NCBI RefSeq assembly: GCF_000315055.1
Contig: NZ_BAER01000127.1
Span: forward strand, 124,001 to 188,000
DNA from: Paraglaciecola polaris LMG 21857
GTDB taxonomy: Bacteria; Pseudomonadota; Gammaproteobacteria; Enterobacterales; Alteromonadaceae
DNA length: 64,000 nt
Direction: 5' to 3'
In this document: positions 25,815 through 35,186 of the stretch, piece by piece
Numbering within the stretch: the stretch's first letter is position 1
Layout of the letters: every line of letters starts with the position of its first letter
Notes under the pieces: generated by a model
Database searches by the model: none
Seen by the model: the letters and a program-made list of their open reading frames with translations, nothing else
What the model was told of the DNA's origin: nothing
Program-made: the position numbers and the translations under genes

Positions 25815-26459
25815 ATGAACGAACCAATAGCACATTCAGGGGTATGGGTACTAGCGCTGATGATGATCGTGCTTGTCTCATGGTATATGTATAAATATTT
25901 GGCCCCTTCGTCTTGGCATGAATGGGCAGGGGCTGGGGTGGTACAAGCTTTTATTATTGCGCTATATGCAGAAATGTATGGATTTCCATTAACGATTTAC
26001 TTACTTGCACGTTTTGGTGGTCTCGACCGAACCGGACTCAATGCCAACCTGTGGTCTTCTTTGATGGAGATGGGCGAAACAGGGATGATGATCTCAATGA
26101 TTTTGGGCTACATTTTGCTTTTCATTGGTATCGGTATCTTTTTTCAAGGCTGGCGTCAGGTACACAGAGCCAGACACGAAAATAAATTGGTGACTGATGG
26201 ACTTTATGCCTTGGCACGGCATCCACAATACACGGGGTTATTTATTGCGTTGTTTGGTGAAGGCGTGGTGCATTGGCCAACACTTTTCTCTGTCGGATTA
26301 CTACCGGTTATCATCTTTATCTATTACCGACTGTCCAAACGCGAGGAATTAGCGGTAATAAAAGAATTTGGTGAGGAATATATCGAATATCAAAAACGAG
26401 TACCAATGTTTATCCCTCGCGTATCGCAATGGAAGTCTTTTATCGCTCAATCAAAATAA
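25815..26459 (+). CDS. ICMT/PEMT-like membrane methyltransferase
   Basis: A 214-residue integral membrane protein. The ATG at 25815 follows AAGG, and the preceding gene stops at 25813. It has about five hydrophobic segments. The C-terminal catalytic block is that of isoprenylcysteine carboxyl methyltransferase and phospholipid N-methyltransferase proteins: GLYALARHPQYTGL near residues 131-144, and KREELAVIKEFGEEYIEYQKRVP. It would use S-adenosylmethionine at the membrane surface. Members of this group are frequent in bacterial metal-resistance operons with no known substrate. Last gene of the tight copA cluster. Confidence 0.8.
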   Translation: MNEPIAHSGVWVLALMMIVLVSWYMYKYLAPSSWHEWAGAGVVQAFIIALYAEMYGFPLTIYLLARFGGLDRTGLNANLWSSLMEMGETGMMISMILGYILLFIGIGIFFQGWRQVHRARHENKLVTDGLYALARHPQYTGLFIALFGEGVVHWPTLFSVGLLPVIIFIYYRLSKREELAVIKEFGEEYIEYQKRVPMFIPRVSQWKSFIAQSK

Positions 26460-26732
26460 ATACCAAAGTGGAGGTTGAAGCGCCATTTTACCAGCATTAG
26501 TCACTATTGGTGGACACATTTTATAGAGGGGTACTTCTGCTTCTTTGTAAGCTAAATATTCAACCTATCTAAAGTCGTTGTTGGTTTTACGCTGACAATG
26601 GCTGCAAATTTGATTTGACGGGCGTGTCCTTGCAGGCAACTAACGCACATCAATTTAGTTGTGCCAGCGCATCGACATAGTAATGGCAATGTCGCTGAAA
26701 TTGGCACCGAAACAATTTATTAGGAAATTTCC

Positions 26733-27707
26733 ATGGCACAAGAACTACAAAAATTACCGGATATAAAAGTTTCACCTAAAACTATCACTTTGGGCGTTAT
26801 CACCGCGATCCTACTTTATATTGGATTCAGCAGTTACTACACAGTGTCTGCCGAATCAGTTGGCGTGTTGCAGCGCTTTGGTCACTATCATCGGATAGTT
26901 GAGCCGGGACTTCATTGGAAAATTCCGTTTGGTGTCGACACATTAATACAAGTGCCGATCAAGCGTCAGTTGAAAGAAGAATTTGGTTTTGGAACACCGG
27001 GAGCTACCTTTGAGAATCAAGTGGCATCCAAGCAGCAATGGAATTTAGAAACTACCATTGTCACAGGCGATTTGAATACTGCGCAAGTGGAGTGGGTGAT
27101 TCAGTTTCGAATTGAGAACGCCTTCGACTTTTTGTTTAAAGTGCGGGATCCAGGTGAAGCACTACGGGATATTTCGGAGTCGGTAATGCGTGAAGTTGTC
27201 GGGGATCGCACAGTGGACGAAGTACTGACCGTTGGACGCCAAGAAATAGAAACGAATGCGCAAATTCAAATGCAGGAGGTCGTTAATTTATATGAAATGG
27301 GATTACGCATTGACCAAGTTCAACTTAAAAATGTTAATCCACCCGACCCGGTTCAATCATCTTTCGATGAAGTGAATGAGGCTCAACAAGAACGAGAAAG
27401 AATGATTAACGTTGCCCATGGGGAGTACAACAAAGCCGTGCCACGGGCAAGAGGTAAAGCGGATCAAAATATCCAAGCCGCACAAGGTTATGCCATTCAA
27501 AGAGTGAATCAAGCACAAGGTGATGCTTCCAAATTTAATGCTTTGCTTACCGAATATGTCAAGGCCCCCGAAGTTACTGAACGTCGCTTGTACCTAGAAA
27601 CGATGGCGGAAGTGCTGCCAGAGGTTGAACAAAAAATCGTTCTGGATGTGAAAGCTGGGAACGTACTGCCATTGCTAAACCTAAATCGTCAACAAGGAAA
27701 CCAATAA
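26733..27707 (+). CDS. hflK: HflK-like SPFH/band 7 membrane protein (accessory copy)
   Basis: A 324-residue SPFH-domain protein with one N-terminal membrane segment (TLGVITAILLYIGF). The band 7 domain reads SAESVGVLQRFGHYHRIVEPGLHWKIPFGVD, followed by a coiled-coil rich in Ala, Gln and Glu (about 220-280). E. coli HflK is about 419 residues; this one lacks its Gly-rich N-terminal region. Canonical HflK and HflC form a cage around the FtsH protease. The next gene, hflC, overlaps by one base. The housekeeping copy normally sits with hfq and hflX, which are absent, so this is an island-borne paralogue, perhaps protecting membrane proteins during metal stress. Confidence 0.85.
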   Translation: MAQELQKLPDIKVSPKTITLGVITAILLYIGFSSYYTVSAESVGVLQRFGHYHRIVEPGLHWKIPFGVDTLIQVPIKRQLKEEFGFGTPGATFENQVASKQQWNLETTIVTGDLNTAQVEWVIQFRIENAFDFLFKVRDPGEALRDISESVMREVVGDRTVDEVLTVGRQEIETNAQIQMQEVVNLYEMGLRIDQVQLKNVNPPDPVQSSFDEVNEAQQERERMINVAHGEYNKAVPRARGKADQNIQAAQGYAIQRVNQAQGDASKFNALLTEYVKAPEVTERRLYLETMAEVLPEVEQKIVLDVKAGNVLPLLNLNRQQGNQ

Positions 27708-28666
27708 TGAAAAAGCTACTGATCACTTTAGGCGTGTCAATACTTCTAGGGATCATTGTATTGGTGCAATCCCTCTATAGGATCGATGAAACAGAACAAG
27801 TCATCATCACACAGTTTGGTAAGCCTATTGGCGAAGTCATTTCAGATTCAGGGTTAAAGCTAAAAGTGCCGTTTATTCAAACCGTCAATCGAATTGAAAA
27901 ACGTATCTTACTTTGGGATGGAGCGGCCAACGATATGCCGACTAAAGATAAACTCTATATTACTGTCGATACATTCGGGCGATGGAGAATAAAAGATCCG
28001 TTACAATATTTTTTACGACTTCGAGATGAACGCAGCGCACTTTCTAGGTTGGAAGACATTCTTGGCAGTGAGACACGCAACGCCGTTGCCAAACACGAAC
28101 TCATTGAAATCATCCGCACTACAAAGGATCGAAAACCAGCGGTAGATCCTTTATTAGAAAATGCAAACATCAGCACGCTTCTTCCGATTACCCGTGGCCG
28201 TCGTCAAGTCGAACAGGATATTTATGCTGCAGCATCTAATAAACTCTTGGAATTTGGCATTGAGCTTTTGGATATTCGATTTAAACGGATCAATTATAAC
28301 GAAAGTGTTCGCCAGAAAATCTATCAACGCATGATCAGTGAGCGACAACAAATTGCTGAACGTTTTCGTTCTGAGGGGGCGGGTGAAGCCAATAAAATAA
28401 TTGGTAATATGGAGAAAGATCTTCGCGAAATAGAGTCGGTGGCATATAAAACTATACAAACAATTCAAGGTAATGCAGACGCTAAGGCAACTGAAATTTA
28501 TGCTAATTCATATAACAAGTCCAAAGAATCACGATCACTTTACAACTTCGTAAAAACCCTACAAACTTACCAAACTATTATTGATAAAAATACCACCCTT
28601 GTGCTGACGACCGACAGCGCGCTATACAAACTCCTAAGTGATGGAAAAACAGTTGTCGAAAAATGA
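27707..28666 (+). CDS. hflC: HflC-like SPFH/band 7 membrane protein (accessory copy)
   Basis: A 319-residue partner of the preceding HflK-like protein, starting at TAATG, which overlaps the hflK stop by one base. An N-terminal membrane segment (LITLGVSILLGIIVLVQSLY) is followed by RIDETEQVIITQFGKPIGEV, the classical HflC start of the SPFH domain, and a C-terminal helical region (AERFRSEGAGEANKI). Length is close to E. coli HflC (334). The pair should form a membrane ring of alternating subunits that regulates FtsH-type proteolysis. No ftsH gene is nearby. Confidence 0.88.
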   Translation: MKKLLITLGVSILLGIIVLVQSLYRIDETEQVIITQFGKPIGEVISDSGLKLKVPFIQTVNRIEKRILLWDGAANDMPTKDKLYITVDTFGRWRIKDPLQYFLRLRDERSALSRLEDILGSETRNAVAKHELIEIIRTTKDRKPAVDPLLENANISTLLPITRGRRQVEQDIYAAASNKLLEFGIELLDIRFKRINYNESVRQKIYQRMISERQQIAERFRSEGAGEANKIIGNMEKDLREIESVAYKTIQTIQGNADAKATEIYANSYNKSKESRSLYNFVKTLQTYQTIIDKNTTLVLTTDSALYKLLSDGKTVVEK

Positions 28667-28767
28667 ATCTCTACCTCATTATATTTTGTGAACCTTTGTT
28701 AGAGAAAGTGAAGTGGATAAAACAGAAGCATTTTAATGGATCATTATATGAATGAGGGGAATTTTTT

Positions 28768-30510
28768 ATGACGGATAAAATACCAGGTCTTTCTATTGCG
28801 GCTACCATATCCTCTGGACCTGATTCGATTGAGATACTCAACAGTGAATGTTTTTGCATTAGCCTTGATACCAAAGCGCTAAAACAAGCGTTGGAGTCTG
28901 AAATTGGTCAACCTGGCCTATTTGATTTAATTCAGCAGCGTTGCCCTTATTTGTTCGCTACACGCCCAGTATTTGTCTCTCAGGCCAACATAGCACGTAT
29001 GGAGCAAGTAGTTCATGCCATAGAGTCAGTTGTGGCATTGCCGGCCTATCGGGAAGAAATCTTAGGGGATTCTGCGCACATTGCGAGCCATAATCCAGGT
29101 GGTGCTAAGGGCGTATTTTTCGGTTACGACTTTCATGTCACTGAAGGCGGCTTTGGGCTGATCGAAATCAACACCAATGCGGGGGGAGCCATGCTTAATG
29201 CAGTATTGGCAAGGGCACACAGGGCATGCTGTCCGGCAATAGATGAAATGGTGACGGCGCAAAATAAGACTCGCGCCCTTGAAGACGATATTGTAGCGAT
29301 GTTCCACCAAGAATGGTCTCTTTCAGGTCATAAACGAGCGTTACGTAGCATAGCAATCGTGGATGAGAACCCCACACAACAATATCTCTATCCTGAGTTT
29401 TTGCTCTTTCAGCAACTGTTCCAACGACACGGATTAGAGGTCGTGATTGCAGACCCGAGTGAGTTCACCTTGCATGAAGGTGTACTTAAACACGGCAAGA
29501 TGAATATCGACTTGGTATACAACCGACTGACAGATTTTTCCCTTAGTGAGCCTGCCAGCGCTACATTGCGAGAGGCTTATCTGCAAAACGCTATAGTGCT
29601 CACACCCAATCCGCAGGCACATGCTCTATTTGCGGACAAACGTAACCTTGTGTTGCTTAGTGATCCAACGCGGCTACAGGTATTGGGGGTGCCAAAGGCC
29701 ACACAAGATATTTTGCTTGCTTCGATCCCCCGCACTGAGGTTGTGCTACCCGAGAACGCGGAGCGTCTTTGGCAAACGCGCCGAGGACTTTTTTTCAAGC
29801 CTTTCGCTGGATTTGGCGGTCGAGCTGCCTACCGTGGCGACAAGTTAACTAAGCGTGTCTGGAAGGAAATCCTCGCAGGCGGTTATATCGCACAAGCTTT
29901 GGTGATACCCGGTAGTCGGGTTATTTCGGATCACGAACGGGCACAAGTTCTCAAATTCGATTTGCGCAACTACACCTATGACGACAAAGTACAATGGGTC
30001 GCTGCACGCTTGTATCAGGGCCAGACTACAAATTTCCGTACCCTCGATGGCGGTTTTGCACCTGTCTACGAAGGGCCAGTTGACCCTAGTGAAATAACTT
30101 GCTCAACCATACCTGAATCGGACAATGAATCCTCCCATATTGGTGGCCACCACAACACCGGTTGCCTCGAATCGGTTGTGCAACATGAAACCCGATTATT
30201 TTTGATTGAAGAAGACACAGTAAAGCCACTTGAACATGAACATTACCTTGCGCTCGTTCGCGGCAAGTCCACTGCGCAAGAGTATGCCGGTCGTCGTTTC
30301 ACGTTAGTCGACTGGTATGTACGACTTGTACGTGGCCAACCGGAAGCCGTTGTTAATGAAACCTATAGTTGGTTGGTATTCGATGCACAAGGAAGGTTGG
30401 ACTTTAACGCAGCTCATGAAATTGATGCTGAAACAGCACCAACAGAAGCGCATTGGGCGCAATTAAAGGAATTGGTATTCGGTGCAGTAGCGGTAAGTAA
30501 CACCAAATAA
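28768..30510 (+). CDS. Circularly permuted ATP-grasp-like protein, function unknown
   Basis: A 580-residue cytoplasmic protein with AGGGGA before its ATG. It shows blocks typical of ATP-grasp ligases in unusual order: an early LIEINTNAGGAMLN (about residues 132-145), where an acidic-Asn pair would bind Mg-ATP; later FFKPFAGFGGRAAYRG (about 346-361), an ATP-contact loop; and VQWVAARLYQGQTTNFR. This order suggests a circular permutation as in glutathionylspermidine synthetase-like proteins. A 90-residue C-terminal part (RRFTLVDWYVRLVRG) is unassigned. It stands between HflC and an amino-acid permease. Likely forms an amide bond or phosphorylates a small molecule; substrate unknown. Confidence 0.55.
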   Translation: MTDKIPGLSIAATISSGPDSIEILNSECFCISLDTKALKQALESEIGQPGLFDLIQQRCPYLFATRPVFVSQANIARMEQVVHAIESVVALPAYREEILGDSAHIASHNPGGAKGVFFGYDFHVTEGGFGLIEINTNAGGAMLNAVLARAHRACCPAIDEMVTAQNKTRALEDDIVAMFHQEWSLSGHKRALRSIAIVDENPTQQYLYPEFLLFQQLFQRHGLEVVIADPSEFTLHEGVLKHGKMNIDLVYNRLTDFSLSEPASATLREAYLQNAIVLTPNPQAHALFADKRNLVLLSDPTRLQVLGVPKATQDILLASIPRTEVVLPENAERLWQTRRGLFFKPFAGFGGRAAYRGDKLTKRVWKEILAGGYIAQALVIPGSRVISDHERAQVLKFDLRNYTYDDKVQWVAARLYQGQTTNFRTLDGGFAPVYEGPVDPSEITCSTIPESDNESSHIGGHHNTGCLESVVQHETRLFLIEEDTVKPLEHEHYLALVRGKSTAQEYAGRRFTLVDWYVRLVRGQPEAVVNETYSWLVFDAQGRLDFNAAHEIDAETAPTEAHWAQLKELVFGAVAVSNTK

Positions 30511-30636
30511 ATTAGCAACAGGAAGCTCATTATGCTCATTCAGGGGTTTACCTTAATTAAATAATTTGAGCCGATAGCGTTTGTAAAACTAATTTAGTAA
30601 ACATTTTCATTCATTTACCAATGGGGTATCCGACAA

Positions 30637-31965
30637 ATGGATCACAATCATAAACACAACGAAAAGAACAAAGAGTCAATCTCTCTTACTAGTGCAGTTG
30701 CAATGGGAACTGGCGTTATGATTGGTGCTGGTATTTTTGCGCTAACAGGTCAAGTAGCCGAATTAGCCGGACCTTTCTTTCCATTTGCTTTTATTGTCGG
30801 CGCTATTATTGCCGGATTCAGTGCTTACAGTTATATAAAAATGTCTAATGCATGGCCATCATCGGGTGGCGTTGCGATGATTTTGCAAAAGTCGTATGGC
30901 ACTGGCGCGATTGCCGCTGGAGCGGCTTTATTGATGGCACTATCCATGGTCATTGCGGAAAGCCTTGTTGCTAGAACCTTTGCTTCTTACGTTTTGCGAC
31001 CTTTCGATATCACTGGTGGTCTATTGGTGCCCATCATATCTGTTGGCGTCATACTTTTTGCATTTGCCGTCAATATGGCTGGAAATCGTTCGGTTGGCTT
31101 TCTGTCATCAATTATGGCGGTCATTAAAATTGGTGGTATTTCCCTGTTTGCCATAGCCGCATTGTGGTCGAGTGGATTTCAATTTTCTGCCAACGTTGAT
31201 TCGACATCTACCTTTAGTTTAACGGGATTTATAGCTTCAGTGGCACTCACTATTTTAGCCTTTAAAGGTTTTACGACCATCACTAATAGCGGGTCGGAAA
31301 TCACTAACCCGCATCGAAATATCGGTTTGGCTATCATGATTTCTATTGCATTGTGTGCTGTCGTTTATGTGCTTGTCACATTTGCTGTTGGCTCTAGTCT
31401 TTCCATTGATGAAATCATCTCAGCAAAAGATTACTCGTTGGCAGAAGCGGCAGAGCCAGCTCTTGGTCGCACTGGATTCTATTTAACCATCGTTCTTGCT
31501 GCTGTGGCGACATTGTCTGGCGTATTAGCAAGTGTTTTTGCGGTATCGCGGATGTTGGCTATGATGACTGATATGAAAATGATCCCCCACAGTCATTTTG
31601 GGATGTCGGGCTCTATTCGTAAACACACACTTGTATATGCTGTCGTGATTGCGTCGCTACTGGCCGTATTCTTTGATATCGGAAGGATTGCTTCACTTGG
31701 CGCTTTTTTATACATAGTAATGGACATGATTATTCAATGGGGTGTTTATCGCTATATGCGAAAGGAAATAAGTGCTTCGTCACCGATAATATTGATAGCG
31801 TTGACTTTCGATGCGATCGTTCTTACGGCTCTCACAATATACAAAATAAACACAGATCCGCTCATCGTTGTTTATTCAGCGGTTGCTATTGTTAGCATAT
31901 TTTCATACGAACGATTTTACTTGTCTAAGTGGTACGGTAAAGACGCAACTGAAACATCTGAGTAG
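30637..31965 (+). CDS. APC-family amino-acid/polyamine permease
   Basis: A 442-residue transporter with about 12 membrane segments. The N-terminus is His-rich (MDHNHKHNEKN). It is followed by the APC signature VAMGTGVMIGAGIFALTGQVAELAGP, in which the GxGIF-type motif forms the substrate site of LeuT-fold carriers. Later KGFTTITNSGSEITNPHRNIG matches the helix 6 region of YhdG/cationic amino-acid-type permeases. It lies 126 bases after the ATP-grasp-like gene. It may import the amino acid or amine used by that enzyme. The His-rich tail could respond to metal. Substrate cannot be read from sequence. Confidence 0.85.
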   Translation: MDHNHKHNEKNKESISLTSAVAMGTGVMIGAGIFALTGQVAELAGPFFPFAFIVGAIIAGFSAYSYIKMSNAWPSSGGVAMILQKSYGTGAIAAGAALLMALSMVIAESLVARTFASYVLRPFDITGGLLVPIISVGVILFAFAVNMAGNRSVGFLSSIMAVIKIGGISLFAIAALWSSGFQFSANVDSTSTFSLTGFIASVALTILAFKGFTTITNSGSEITNPHRNIGLAIMISIALCAVVYVLVTFAVGSSLSIDEIISAKDYSLAEAAEPALGRTGFYLTIVLAAVATLSGVLASVFAVSRMLAMMTDMKMIPHSHFGMSGSIRKHTLVYAVVIASLLAVFFDIGRIASLGAFLYIVMDMIIQWGVYRYMRKEISASSPIILIALTFDAIVLTALTIYKINTDPLIVVYSAVAIVSIFSYERFYLSKWYGKDATETSE

Positions 31966-32430
31966 TCAGAGCCGTAATCAAGCAAATAGCGAAGATAAAT
32001 ATTGTAGGTTCAAGTTATCACGGCAACACTTTTTTCAATCATGTGTGATGGTGTTTTAACTTTTTGCGCTGGTCTTTTGCCAAGGCTTACTCGTCACCTT
32101 CTGGAGCTCTTTCTAGCGGTACAGCATATTGGTGACTATTCCCAATGATTTAACGTCATCTGACACCAAATAACCCTGTTCTAAAATAATGCTACAGCTT
32201 CGTCTTTGAATTCTTTTGGTATTGTTTATGGCGAGCTTTTTGTGACATTTCCACACCTTAATATTTGACGAATTATTGTCTCTTATTAAAGTGTCCGGTT
32301 TCATTTAACCATAACAATGCCACTGGCTGATATTGAATTTGAACCTTGTACCATGTCAGACATATTCATGCGCATGAATCGATATGAAAACATAAACTCG
32401 CTTACTCGGTGCATGTACAGCAATAGGCGC
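31966..32430. other. Island right edge, no intact gene
   Basis: About 465 bases between the permease and the next minus-strand gene. The main content is the decayed IS3-family orfA described separately. The remainder (31966-32084 and 32305-32430) shows nothing recognisable. Confidence 0.5.
32085..32304 (-). mobile_element. IS3-family transposase orfA remnant
   Basis: On the minus strand from the ATG at 32246-32248, three reading frames in succession give MSQKARHKQY, then KEFKDEAVAL, then ILEQGYLVSDDVKSLGIVTNMLYR. Together these are the helix-turn-helix OrfA of an IS3-family element. The Trp expected after LYR is a TAG stop, and KELQKVTSK continues in frame past it. Two frameshifts and one nonsense change make it dead. 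TGAAACCGGACACTTTAAT (32285-32303) could be the outer end of the element. No orfB follows. It marks the right border of the metal island. Confidence 0.78.
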
Positions 32431-32790
32431 TTATGCCTTGGCCGTCAATAGCGAGAAGGGACTTGAGCTGGTTATGACTCTGTCATTACCGCTATCGGTT
32501 AAGTACCCAAACACACATTTTATGCCGTGAGGGGTAGCGGGGGCGCCTTCGGGGGATTCGATAAACTCAAGGCTACCGTCATGATTAAATGCTTTGAGTG
32601 AAATCCACTTGTATGCATGACCGGTACAGATAAGCACCGCATCGTCACTGGCGAATGCTTGTGCTCGATTTACCGCACTGTTGGCGACAAACACAGCAAA
32701 GGTGGCGTTGAACAATAAGGCAAATAACAGCAGCATAAGCATGGGCTGCTTAGACTTATTTCGGCAATTGCTTTCCTTGTAAATACACAT
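32431..32790 (-). CDS. Hypothetical membrane-anchored or secreted protein
   Basis: A 119-residue protein without a clear family. A hydrophobic segment (MLMLLLFALLFNATFAVFVA, residues 17-36) forms a signal or anchor, followed by a small domain with two cysteines (LICTGHAYKW and IKCVFGYLTD). Its size and layout recall DUF2946-type proteins linked to copper, but the match is loose. The true start may be Met17, since no good ribosome site precedes Met1. It lies on the same strand as the TonB receptor but beyond that gene's terminator, between the receptor and the IS remnant. Confidence 0.5.
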   Translation of the reverse strand: MCIYKESNCRNKSKQPMLMLLLFALLFNATFAVFVANSAVNRAQAFASDDAVLICTGHAYKWISLKAFNHDGSLEFIESPEGAPATPHGIKCVFGYLTDSGNDRVITSSSPFSLLTAKA

Positions 32791-32877
32791 CCAATTGTCG
32801 TTGTTTATTTTACTAACATATTGTTAGTCTACGGTTTTTTATGGGTTATCTCTAGCTATCGTGAACTTTTCAAGGTG

Positions 32878-32900
32878 TAAAAAAGGGGCCGAATGGCCCC
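32878..32900 (-). terminator. Rho-independent terminator of TonB receptor
   Basis: GGGGCC-GAAT-GGCCCC (32885-32900) forms a compact stem. On the minus strand it is followed by a T-run (A-run at 32879-32884). Confidence 0.9.
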
Positions 32901-32933
32901 TGCTTGTTACTTAATCACCAAAGGTGCAAGTCG

Positions 32934-35186
32934 TTATATTTCAAACTCTTTCTTGAAACGTAGACCAAATTCGCGTCTGTCGTTACTGCGCACAATTCCC
33001 ACAAAGCCATTTTGTTGTAAGCGGCCTTGGTCATAGACTTCATCGGTCACGTTTTCGCCGTAAAGGCTTAATGACCAATCGCCATTCACCGAGGTGTAGT
33101 TCACATCGAAGCCAAGGATGCTGCGTGAATCTATGGTTTCATTTGGATTGAATACAGACTGCCCCTGCATTTCATCTCGGAATGAATAATCTGCTTTAAA
33201 GGCTAGCGTGGCACCACTGTCCAAATCGACATAATACGACGGGGCAAACATTAAGGTCCATTTAGGGGTCAATGCTGGTGAGTCACCTACACCAACGCCG
33301 TTGACGTTTTCGTCGACTTGGGTAATTTCAGAGTCTAGGTAACCGACCGCAGCGCGCAACGAGAAGTTGTCACTTACGTCTACGGTTGCTTCAAGCTCAA
33401 CACCTCTGGCTTCCGATGAACCGGCGTTTTCCGTAATGGTGACAAAGCCGCCACCTGCAGTAGGATCAGAAAATGGCAGAGCCAAATCATCATATTCAGT
33501 GAAGAACACCGCGGCTAACAAAGAAACGTTTTCAGCAATTTTACCTTTCAGACCCGTTTCGTAGTTGATAGACGTGGTTTCATCAAACTGCACAAATTGA
33601 TCCGCTCCACCAAATGGGCGAGGTGGAAACCCGCCTGTTTGGTAACCTTTTTGTACTTGAGCATATACGTTTAAACCGTTATCTAGTTGATAAGCCGCGT
33701 TCACATCCCAGGTGACTTCGCTGAATTCTGCACTTCTAAAGGCACGTTCAGCAAACGAGGGGAATAAGGCGTCCGCGTCTTTTTTATCTTTTGAGTAACG
33801 CAAACCACCGCCGACGGTTAACTTTTCAGAAATATCATAGGAGGCATTGGCGTAAATTGCGAAGGCGTCGGTTTCTTGATGTAAATCAAAAAAGCCATAA
33901 CCGCCGAATGATGCAGAGCCATCAGTATTGAGGCTATCAGGAGTATTAAAAGGGGTAAATACATAAGGACCAGACTCAGTTGAGCCTTCCTCATTAAAGA
34001 AGTAAATACCTGACACAAAATCGTAATTATCGAAGGTACCGTTAACTTGCAACTCAACTGAGTATTGGTCAGCTTCACCTGTTTCAGGGAATTCGGACAA
34101 GTTCAATGGTGATGCGTCGTCGTCTAAGCCGCCTTCGTAGTCAGAACCGCGGAAGCTAGTGATCAATTTTGTTGAATAATTCTGGTTAATATCCCAATTC
34201 GCAGTAACTGATGCGCCCCAGCCAGAAACGGCGGTGGATTCAAGGCCTGCTACTGTGGTGCCAAGATCGTCAGGATTAGATGGCAACAAATCCGGCGTTA
34301 ATAATGGGAAGTCCCCATTAAAAACATCAGTCGGATCTGGACTTGGGTCGGTAAATTCAACTGTATAAGGCGATTGTCCGCCTTCGTTGTCGTAACCATC
34401 TACGGCAAACAACAGGGAAAAGTTATTCGTGACTTTCCAATTGGCGGCTAAACGCCCACTGAATTCTTGTTCTTCACCAATTTCTTTTTCTGGGTTAACT
34501 AGGTTAACCGCTTTACCTACACCGTCGCGTTTTTTAAACGAGCCGCTCGCCGCGATGCTCACGTCATCGTTAATGTCACCATTAAGGTATAAGTCTGTGG
34601 CCACTCGGCCTAGTGTACCAACCTTAACAGCCACACTGGCGACTGATTCATCACCAGGTTTTTTGGTGATAATGTTTACCGCGCCGCCTAACGTGTTACG
34701 GCCATATAAGGTACCTTGTGGTCCGCGTAACACTTCTACACTGGCAATGTTAGGTAAGCTCAAATTTGAGCCCATTTGACGGCCCAAATAAACGCCATCT
34801 ACATATACGCCAACCCCAGGGTCGGTAGTAATAATATGGTCTTGCAAGCCAATGCCGCGGATGAAAATAGAGGCATGCGCTGAGTTACCGGCACCATAAC
34901 GGCTGATGTTTAAATTAGGGACATATTTGCCAACATCGTCTAGGTTGCTGATATTGGCATCTTCCATAAAACTGGCGCTTAAAGACGTGATGGCGGTGGG
35001 TGATTCAAATAAGCTTTCGGTACGTTTTCGTGCAGTAACCGTGATGTTTTCAAAGTCATCGCTATTGGCTTGTTTTTTTTCTGTGCTTTGTGCGTGCAAA
35101 TTACCCGATAAGGCAATAGATATAGCAGCGCCAAGTAAGGTTAATTTATTCAGCGTATAAGTGTGTGTATTCGATGTAGGGCCCAA
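32934..35186 (-). CDS. TonB-dependent receptor, substrate unknown
   Basis: A 750-residue outer-membrane receptor. It begins with TTG at 35184-35186; no ATG is close, and GGAG lies seven bases upstream, so the rare start is supported. A signal peptide ends near GNLHAQS. The TonB box region ENITVTARKR is followed by a plug with VPNLNISRYG, GVGVYVDGVYLGR and VEVLRGPQGTLYGRNTLGGAVNIITK. The barrel ends in FGLRFKKEFEI. The YVDGVYLGR type is common in marine and sphingomonad receptors for non-haem iron, sterol or sugar ligands. No neighbouring gene fixes the ligand. Confidence 0.95.
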   Translation of the reverse strand: MGPTSNTHTYTLNKLTLLGAAISIALSGNLHAQSTEKKQANSDDFENITVTARKRTESLFESPTAITSLSASFMEDANISNLDDVGKYVPNLNISRYGAGNSAHASIFIRGIGLQDHIITTDPGVGVYVDGVYLGRQMGSNLSLPNIASVEVLRGPQGTLYGRNTLGGAVNIITKKPGDESVASVAVKVGTLGRVATDLYLNGDINDDVSIAASGSFKKRDGVGKAVNLVNPEKEIGEEQEFSGRLAANWKVTNNFSLLFAVDGYDNEGGQSPYTVEFTDPSPDPTDVFNGDFPLLTPDLLPSNPDDLGTTVAGLESTAVSGWGASVTANWDINQNYSTKLITSFRGSDYEGGLDDDASPLNLSEFPETGEADQYSVELQVNGTFDNYDFVSGIYFFNEEGSTESGPYVFTPFNTPDSLNTDGSASFGGYGFFDLHQETDAFAIYANASYDISEKLTVGGGLRYSKDKKDADALFPSFAERAFRSAEFSEVTWDVNAAYQLDNGLNVYAQVQKGYQTGGFPPRPFGGADQFVQFDETTSINYETGLKGKIAENVSLLAAVFFTEYDDLALPFSDPTAGGGFVTITENAGSSEARGVELEATVDVSDNFSLRAAVGYLDSEITQVDENVNGVGVGDSPALTPKWTLMFAPSYYVDLDSGATLAFKADYSFRDEMQGQSVFNPNETIDSRSILGFDVNYTSVNGDWSLSLYGENVTDEVYDQGRLQQNGFVGIVRSNDRREFGLRFKKEFEI

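Noticed and set aside
26460-26732. Possible insertion sequence end containing GGTGGACACATTTTAT
   Set aside because: No matching second end and no transposase coding trace in the 273-base gap.
26733-28666. Housekeeping hflKC locus
   Set aside because: hfq, miaA and hflX, the usual neighbours, are absent, and HflK lacks its Gly-rich N-terminal part, so it is treated as an accessory copy.
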